A stretch of DNA of 64,000 bases from Adiantum capillus-veneris. Its lineage: Eukaryota; Streptophyta; Polypodiopsida; Polypodiales; Pteridaceae. The notes beneath the pieces are model-generated. The model did not search any database, was not told where the DNA came from, and saw only the letters and a program-made list of their open reading frames with translations. The stretch spans positions 83,748,884 to 83,812,883 of the forward strand of contig CM043944.1 in NCBI GenBank assembly GCA_014529385.2, given 5' to 3'. The position numbers and the translations under genes were made by a program. Every line of letters starts with the position of its first letter. Within the stretch, counting starts at the first letter, position 1. Positions 58,490 to 64,000 of the stretch are shown piece after piece.

Positions 58490-58494
58490 AAATT

Positions 58495-59180
58495 TCACCA
58501 GTGTACTAGGAAAACCTATGGGAACAAATGTGCACAAGAACTGTATCAAAATTCTATCCAACATGGATCGCGATCCATGTACCTTTTTGCCCAATTTCAT
58601 CAAAAACCATGCCATTTGATTCAGTATGTTCAAGAAAGCCAAGCCATGGAGTTTCCAACCATTTGAATTCCAAAATCCACTTCAAAATGCCCAAAATCTC
58701 TAAATCTGCAAATGGTTTCCAAAATTTAGCCCAAGTGTCAAACCAATGATCCAGCTCCCAAATTTTTTGAACAAAGGCATAATCTAGATGAACCCTACTA
58801 GATGGTATCATCAGATTTCCAAAATGTTGCCCAACATGGATTGCAGTCCATGTACCTTCAGCCCTAGATCCAGAAAAATTGCTCAATAGCATCTCCATAT
58901 GCCCAGGAACAACTTCCCAAAGTTAGAATTTTTAAATGCTTCCCAACATGGATCGTGATCCATGTTCCTTTTTTCCAAATTCCATCTATCACATCACAGT
59001 CTTGCGCCTATAGTAATCCTAGATGCACTGGTGAAATTTGGTCAAATTTAGAGTAGTTTTGACAAAGTTGTGCTCATTTTTTCATTCTATGGTCAAGTTT
59101 ACACTTTCCGAAAATTTTGATCAATGGCTAGAACCTATTTTCACTTGCTAAAATTGGCAACAGAATTCCTTGAAGGAAAA
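58495..59180 (+). other. Right half of element D leader
   Basis: Non-coding. It continues the left half at 46146-47203. It holds three copies of the palindromic motif (58561 perfect; 58834 and 58946 with changes). The spacings 273 and 112 bp repeat those seen elsewhere (271 at 34384/34655, 113 at 46444/46557). Confidence 0.55.
58561..58580. repeat. 20-bp perfect palindrome
   Basis: ACATGGATCGCGATCCATGT, identical to the copies at 34655 and 46444. Confidence 0.9.
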
Positions 59181-59339
59181 CACAAAGGGAGTGGAATGCG
59201 GCTCCTTATGAGATAACCAATATCTCATCAAATGAGAAAGCTCACCTCACCGAACAGATACTTGAAGCAATTTCGGCGAACATCTTCATCGGAAGGTTTC
59301 AAGCAGTAGATGGAGAAATTGTAAAGGCCACAATCTTTC

Positions 59340-60000
59340 CACAGGAAATGTGGACTTTGCACCAAAAACCAGAAGTGCAAGCAAGGGGCATGTGCCTACA
59401 GCTAGACACTTTCTTACGACTGCCTCCCTGGGGAACGGACTTTAGACAAGCTCATAAGTTCTATTCAGTACAATGGGGAAGAAACTCTGACAGACAAGGA
59501 TGGGGCAGTCGTCAAGGTAAAGATCACAGCGGAAATTATCAATGAAGCCCTCCACCTGCCGCAAGGGACACACAATCTATTGCAGAAAACAAAGGCAATA
59601 GACAATGACAAAGCCTTTTTGAAGCAACGAGGCCACAAGCTGACGTACCCGGAGACCTGATCTACTCAGAAACCAAACTGCCATTGCGCCTTATCTCGCA
59701 ACATTTAAGGTGCAGAAGCCGCCTAGATATACCGAACCCTTCTTACATATGGCAGTGGTAATGGCGATGGGATTAGTTGAAGGCAAGTGGGTCAGTTGCA
59801 ACTTTGGCAACTATCTTCTTGACACTATTGTGGAAGCATACCTGAAGGGAAGTCAACGAAGTAAAGCTTACATGAACGGGGGACCAATGCTCACACGTAT
59901 AGCCTATCAAGCACTGGGAATGATCGAGGATCTACCACCTCCGCCGAAGCGCAGATCGACCCGATCCATAGATCCAAAAGAGTTGTAAGACCAGTGAGGA
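59340..60000 (+). pseudogene. N-terminal domain of the element D protein
   Basis: The readable parts are VKITAEIINEALHLPQGTHN (near 59520), then in another frame FKVQKPPRYTEPFLHMAVVM, GNYLLDTIVEAYLKGSQRSK and GPMLTRIAYQALGMIEDLPP (59705-59945). They suggest a compact helical domain. It resembles no enzyme I can name. It sits where Gag would be in an LTR element and may be an unusual Gag. Two or more frameshifts and stops. Confidence 0.5.
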
Positions 60001-60442
60001 CAGGACCCTCTACACGGTCGTAACCAGAAGTCAAACAGACAAGGCAAAGTGCACCGCTCAAGGACTCTGACAGCAAGAAGACCGAGTCAGATGCTCGGAG
60101 TAGCCCAGAAGAGGGGTCCCACCCGAGAGACACTCTGTTGGAGTACCAGTCCTCGGAGGAGGAGCAGGACAGGCCATATGTACTTGGATATACCAGGTTG
60201 AAGAAAAAGGTTGCGCACTTGGCAGAGGCTATCCCCATTACTCATGCCGAGAGGACAATGGAAGAGGCTCAGGCATTGAGGGAAAAGCTCCGCCACCCAA
60301 ACCCAAGGACATAAGCGGATGATGAAAAGGAAGAGGATGAAGCCGAGAATATTCTGCTGTTACGCAGACAAACAAAGGCTTTGGGAAGAATCAAGCAATA
60401 GAAGAGGCAAGAAGGGCAAAAAAAAGGGAAATTGCCGGCGCC

Positions 60443-61491
60443 ATGCGGCAGCACATTCACAATGAGCTCAAGAAAAAGATGGAGCAAAGGCAAAGAGAAG
60501 AATCAAAGAAGCCATGCGTCGATGGTCTTGAATCATCTGAAGAATCTAGTCAACGCAAAAAGGAGGAAAGTCACACGCAAGAAGAGGAACATCATGACAC
60601 ACAGGACCAACAAGGTCAAGACCTTGGTTCTCCCAGGGATGCTGAGCCCCTTCCAGAGACTTCGGAAAAAGAGAAGGGAGAAAGTGCAGGACTGTCAGAG
60701 CAAGGGGTGGAGGTAAAGCAAACGGATCAAGAAACGGAGTCTGCACTAGCAAAGCCTGCCACAACCTGTGATGATATAAAAGATTCAAAACAAAGAGAAA
60801 AGCAAGCTGAGGTGGCTGAGCAATCGGATCAGGGCCACAAAGACCAACATAGGCCAAGATCGCCACGCTCACAAGCGGCCATGGAGGAAAGAGCGGAGTT
60901 GGTCAGGTCCTTTGACATTGACGCTCACATAGAGCAAGTTTCAATGTCAGAGGGCTCTTTACAACCTAAGAGAGCTGGAATTAGAAGACAACAAAAAGGA
61001 AGCATCTAGAGCGGCAGTAGAATCTTTGCAGTTAAAGCAACAAATTGAAGCACTAAAGAAGGCACAACTCCAGACACAATCGGAGTTGCAAAGAGAACAG
61101 GAGAATGCAACGTATTATTACGAGGAAGTGCAACAATTCAACAAGGCTAACTCCGCATTGCAGATCAAGCAGCAACGCCTCGAGGAGGAGCTAACCAGGG
61201 AAAAATAACAAAACGAGAAGCTACAAGGCTCGTATGCGATGGTTAGCAGATCTCTAACTCAGCTCCTAGCCATACAAGAGACCCCCTTCTCCTCAACGAC
61301 GACTGTAGGATCTATTCCTTGAGCCAAGAAATCAAAGAGTTGAAAGAAGCCCTGAAACAAGAGAAATATGATAGGCAGATCATGATGGCAGGTCATAGGG
61401 CCCTACAACAGGCCAAGGATGAAGAAATTGAAGATTTAAAAAGGCAATTGGCTGAGGCAAGAAGGGAATTATCAGCTCTAAGATCAGATTA
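60443..61491 (+). pseudogene. Coiled-coil middle part of the element D protein
   Basis: Charged, Gln/Glu/Lys-rich text: RQHIHNELKKKMEQRQREES, then an acidic region to 61009, then LKQQIEALKKAQLQTQSELQ and LQIKQQRLEEELTREK (61033-61208), and finally IKELKEALKQEKYDRQIMMA with EIEDLKRQLAEARRELSALR (to 61491). The heptad pattern points to long coiled coils, which would mediate self-assembly. Frameshifts and stops occur near 61010, 61209 and 61320. Confidence 0.6.
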
Positions 61492-61679
61492 GCAAAAATA
61501 TCAGCAGGCCCCAGGGAGTTTGAGTAGGGAGGAGAATTTGAACATTCAACGTTTGAAGCTCATCAAACCGAGGTACCCACTACTAGCACTGGAAAAGGCA
61601 TGCAGGAATCTGCAGATCCAGCCATGACATCCACTTCAGAGTCGGCAAGGGATGAAATTCAGCGCTAGATCTCAAAAGT

Positions 61680-62614
61680 AAAGGACCCTTCACACAAGGT
61701 GTATATGCAATATGAATTGAAAGTGCTGGAATCGACTGCCCTCCTCATGATCACTCCAGATGAGGTAGTTAAAAACCATGGGTACGAGATGATCGCACTG
61801 CCATTGATGTGGCAAGAAGAGAGATTATGGCAGCAAAAGATGCTCCCCAAACTTGAACCAAACAGTAGAGGGGACTACAGAGAGGTTCCTGTTACGGCCC
61901 TTCAGATTCAGGCCATCCTAGATAATCAACCCCTCTGGCAAAAAAAATGGTTCGATCAGCCGGCCAACTGATGAAACATAATACAGGAATGCTCCCCAGC
62001 ATCTCAAGATCGACCCCACCTACTGTCCCATCAACAGACGGCGATCCTGGGACAGTTTTTACATTTGGCAAAGCAAAAGACCGGTAGTGCTGAACTACCC
62101 AGTAATTACAAAGCCCCTCAATAACAACCCACCATCCTCGCATTACATGAATCAAACTCTAAAAGGGGTAATCCACATGATAAAGGAGATCCCAGATCTC
62201 GCATGTCAGATGCTGGTAAAGATTTCCAAAATGCTCATCACAATCATTACATCTTTCAATGATATAGAGGCAGCAGAACACCCCTGGAAGATTTTTGTGG
62301 AAGGCACAAGAGGGCTCTGCTGGAATATGGAGACAGAAATCCCAAGCAAGAATTTTATCATGGGCTTGTATGCAAGAGTCATGTTTCTGCCTTCTCATTA
62401 TATGCAGACCTTTGAAGAGGCTTTCATGACAGGCTTCTTCGAAGTGGAATCTTCCATATTCAACCCAATGACAAAAGATCTGCCAGCCCACCACATCGCC
62501 TACCAAAGTACCCTCAGCAATAATCCCTTCAGAGAGTTGGCCACCAAAGTTAAGAATGAAGCACGAGCTCAGAAATTCAAAAATCTCACTACAACGCTCG
62601 AAAGAAGGCAGTAG
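61680..62614 (+). pseudogene. C-terminal part of the element D protein
   Basis: YMQYELKVLESTALLMITPD and HGYEMIALPLMWQEERLWQQ (61700-61850), then from 62087 a long open frame (HMIKEIPDLACQMLVKISKM, ETEIPSKNFIMGLYARVMFL, AHHIAYQSTLSNNPFRELAT). The stop is at 62612. No enzyme motif is visible, and no protease, RT or integrase follows before the polypurine tract, so element D looks non-autonomous. Confidence 0.55.
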
Positions 62615-62654
62615 ACTCGCTCAGAGACAGCTTGCACGAGGGCATGCAATGAAT

Positions 62655-62667
62655 AGGAAGGGGGGAA
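62655..62667 (+). other. Polypurine tract of element D
   Basis: AGGAAGGGGGGAA directly before TGTTTGGTGG. It shares 13 bases with the element B tract at 45375. Confidence 0.75.
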
Positions 62668-63505
62668 TGTTTGGTGGATACATACACATACAGGCGTATG
62701 CACACCAAACCTTGTAAACACTCTATTTCTTCGAAGAAAGCCATGTAATTCAGCCTAGGATGAGTTGTAATCATGATGTAATTAAACAATACCCTTTTTA
62801 TTCCTCTGAGTCTACACCCTTGTAAGAGGTCAGATGGTCGTGCGAAAGACCCCTTAACTTTAAAATTCAAAACCCTTAGTTTTGAGAGAGATTTTTATCA
62901 TTAGTTGAGGAGGATAAAAAATGTGCACTGTGGAGACCTCTTGCTGCTTCAACTTGTAATCTCTTTTCTCCTAAGCTCGTAATCAGAATTCGTTTTCCAA
63001 TAGCACATTGCCTTCCTTATCTCTTGCTCTACAATCTAAGTATAATCATTTCCAATTCTGTTGTGGTTCACGATGCATTGTTTGTGAGCTAAATGCATTG
63101 ATTTGGAGGTTAAAATGGTTGTTTTTTAATGTTTTGACCATGGATAAGTGTTTCTATGCTTAAGGAAGACCTTTCCAAGTAATTATGTTTCAGTTTTCTG
63201 CGCATTTTTTGTGATGGATCGTGATTTATGTATCTTCCTAGATGGTGACAGAACTTGGTAGGATTGAGCCCTTAAGTGTTGTGATACCTCTCTTTAAGTT
63301 TCGTGGTGTTCCGGATTCGTTTGGATGCCGAAAAGGCGTGATGACCTAGAGTGGTGAGATTGGACGAATACTGATTGTCTGACTACGAAGTGGTTGATTT
63401 TCTTGTGTCGTAGAACGAGTAGCCCCTGAGTTCACTTTGGTGAGATTGACACTCTCATTAAGTCTCTGTGCCCCATCCCGTGTTGCTTCCTTGCATATTG
63501 ACATT
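62668..63505 (+). repeat. 3' LTR of element D (right edge uncertain)
   Basis: It starts TGTTTGGTGGATAC after the polypurine tract. The first 40 bases contain a near-inverse GGTGGATACA...CACACCAAACC. No second copy is in the window, and the end near CATATTGACA (63505) is a guess. Confidence 0.45.
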
Positions 63506-63540
63506 ATGTTAGTACAAAAGAGCTATGCTGCAGACGTTCG

Positions 63541-64000
63541 TTGTGGCGAGCCGCTAACAGTCATCTAGGTATTCGTAAGACGTATGCCTTAGCTCGACGG
63601 CAATTTTATTGGCCAGGCTTACATCGTGATGTTCAAGAGTACCTACTAAACTCCCAACAGTGCCTAGTTAATAAGGCAAAGTGCCTCAAGGTAGGTGGCC
63701 TTTTACATCCTTTAGAGATTCCACAAGGTAAGTGGGAGAGTATCTCTATGGATTTTGTAGTAGGATTACCTAATACAAATCATGGCCATGATGCCATATG
63801 GGTAATTATAGAGCCGTCTAACAAATATGTGTTGATTCATTCCCACTAAGACTACGATTAAGACACCAAAATTAGCACGCGTATTTATAGAGCATATATA
63901 TAGACTCTATGGACTTCTAGCTAGTATCATTAGTGACAGAGATCAAAAGTTCAATAATCACTTCTAGAGAGCTGTGTTCCAAAAGTTGAATACTGCACTT
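63541..64000 (+). pseudogene. Gypsy integrase fragment (runs off window)
   Basis: SHLGIRKTYALARRQFYWPG and QEYLLNSQQCLVNKAKC (zinc-domain region, C-x2-C changed), ESISMDFVVGLPNTNHGHDA (first Asp), then after a frameshift near 63848 a read of ARVFIEHIYRLYGLLASIIS followed by DRD (second Asp) to the window end. It is another gypsy copy, of the group of element A rather than B by wording (LLHPLEIPQGKWESISMDF). It starts abruptly at 63541. Confidence 0.85.

Larger units (their letters stand above)
47204..58494. mobile_element. Element C: chromovirus with inverted interior, nested in element D
   Basis: The outer ends are TGTCACGTCTC (47209) and GGACCTCACA (58489), the start and end of the LTR defined by the solo copy, both in + orientation. 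They are flanked by AAATT at 47204-47208 and 58490-58494. Between them the order is: + LTR (cut about 130 bp short of its end), - LTR, - chromodomain, integrase, RNase H-RT, PR-Gag, ORF, PBS, then + chromodomain end, + PPT and + LTR with a large internal deletion. It integrated as one 11.3-kb unit, since the target duplication fits only the outermost ends. The interior is therefore inverted relative to the LTR termini. Confidence 0.85.

Overview
The window looks like repeat-filled intergenic DNA from a large land-plant genome. It holds Ty3/gypsy, Ty1/copia and plant L1-type LINE pieces on both strands, LTRs primed by initiator-tRNA-Met-type sites (TGGTATCA...), long CT/GA/CA microsatellites, and almost every coding region is broken by stops or frameshifts. 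No intact host gene, tRNA, rRNA or CRISPR array was seen. The dense nesting and the element types would fit a fern or gymnosperm, but the exact lineage cannot be fixed from the sequence alone.

Layout. 1-6954: gypsy element A on the + strand (5' LTR cut by the window edge, PBS, Gag, PR, RT, RNase H, truncated integrase, 3' LTR with a CT expansion). It abuts a minus-strand copia Gag piece (6950-7304). 8.4-9.3 kb: unassigned coding-like scraps. 10454-10715: an imperfect fold-back. 11115-13850: a complete 2.7-kb solo LTR with a 5-bp target duplication. 14.4-17.6 kb: copia-type LTR, PBS, RT and RNase H debris. 18.1-22.06 kb: a nearly full L1-type LINE (ORF1, endonuclease, RT, C-terminal zinc finger), then CT and poly-C tracts. 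22.1-23.8 kb: an LTR end plus a Gag gene with two zinc knuckles. 25.3-25.9 kb: unassigned coding. 26.2-27.5 kb: minus-strand LINE RT. 27.9-28.9 kb: minus-strand LTR of the element A family.

29.7-33.95 kb is the most unusual block. A long broken ORF has a transposase-like conserved core (AGDLK, PC-x2-C, SSQGMERSH). It is followed on the same strand by an ORF that ends in a clear histone H3 fold behind a charged helical N-terminal extension. Both are decayed. If they belong together, this is a mobile element that carries its own H3 variant.

34-46 kb: gypsy element B, with 449-bp tandem repeats inside Gag, PR, RT-RNase H, integrase, and a second aspartic-protease domain downstream of integrase. 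46.0-47.2 and 58.5-62.7 kb: element D, which has no visible pol and encodes an unrecognised protein with a coiled-coil centre. It shares its polypurine tract and a 20-bp palindrome in the leader with element B. Element D is split by element C (47209-58489), a chromovirus flanked by an AAATT target duplication. Its outer LTR ends point + while its Gag-Pol points -. One inversion joint falls exactly on the LTR/PBS boundary, and the other is a tail-to-tail joint of two 2.7-kb LTRs. This is best explained by a reverse-transcription strand-transfer accident followed by integration. 63541-64000: a further integrase fragment.

All domain assignments come from reading motifs. No database search was run.
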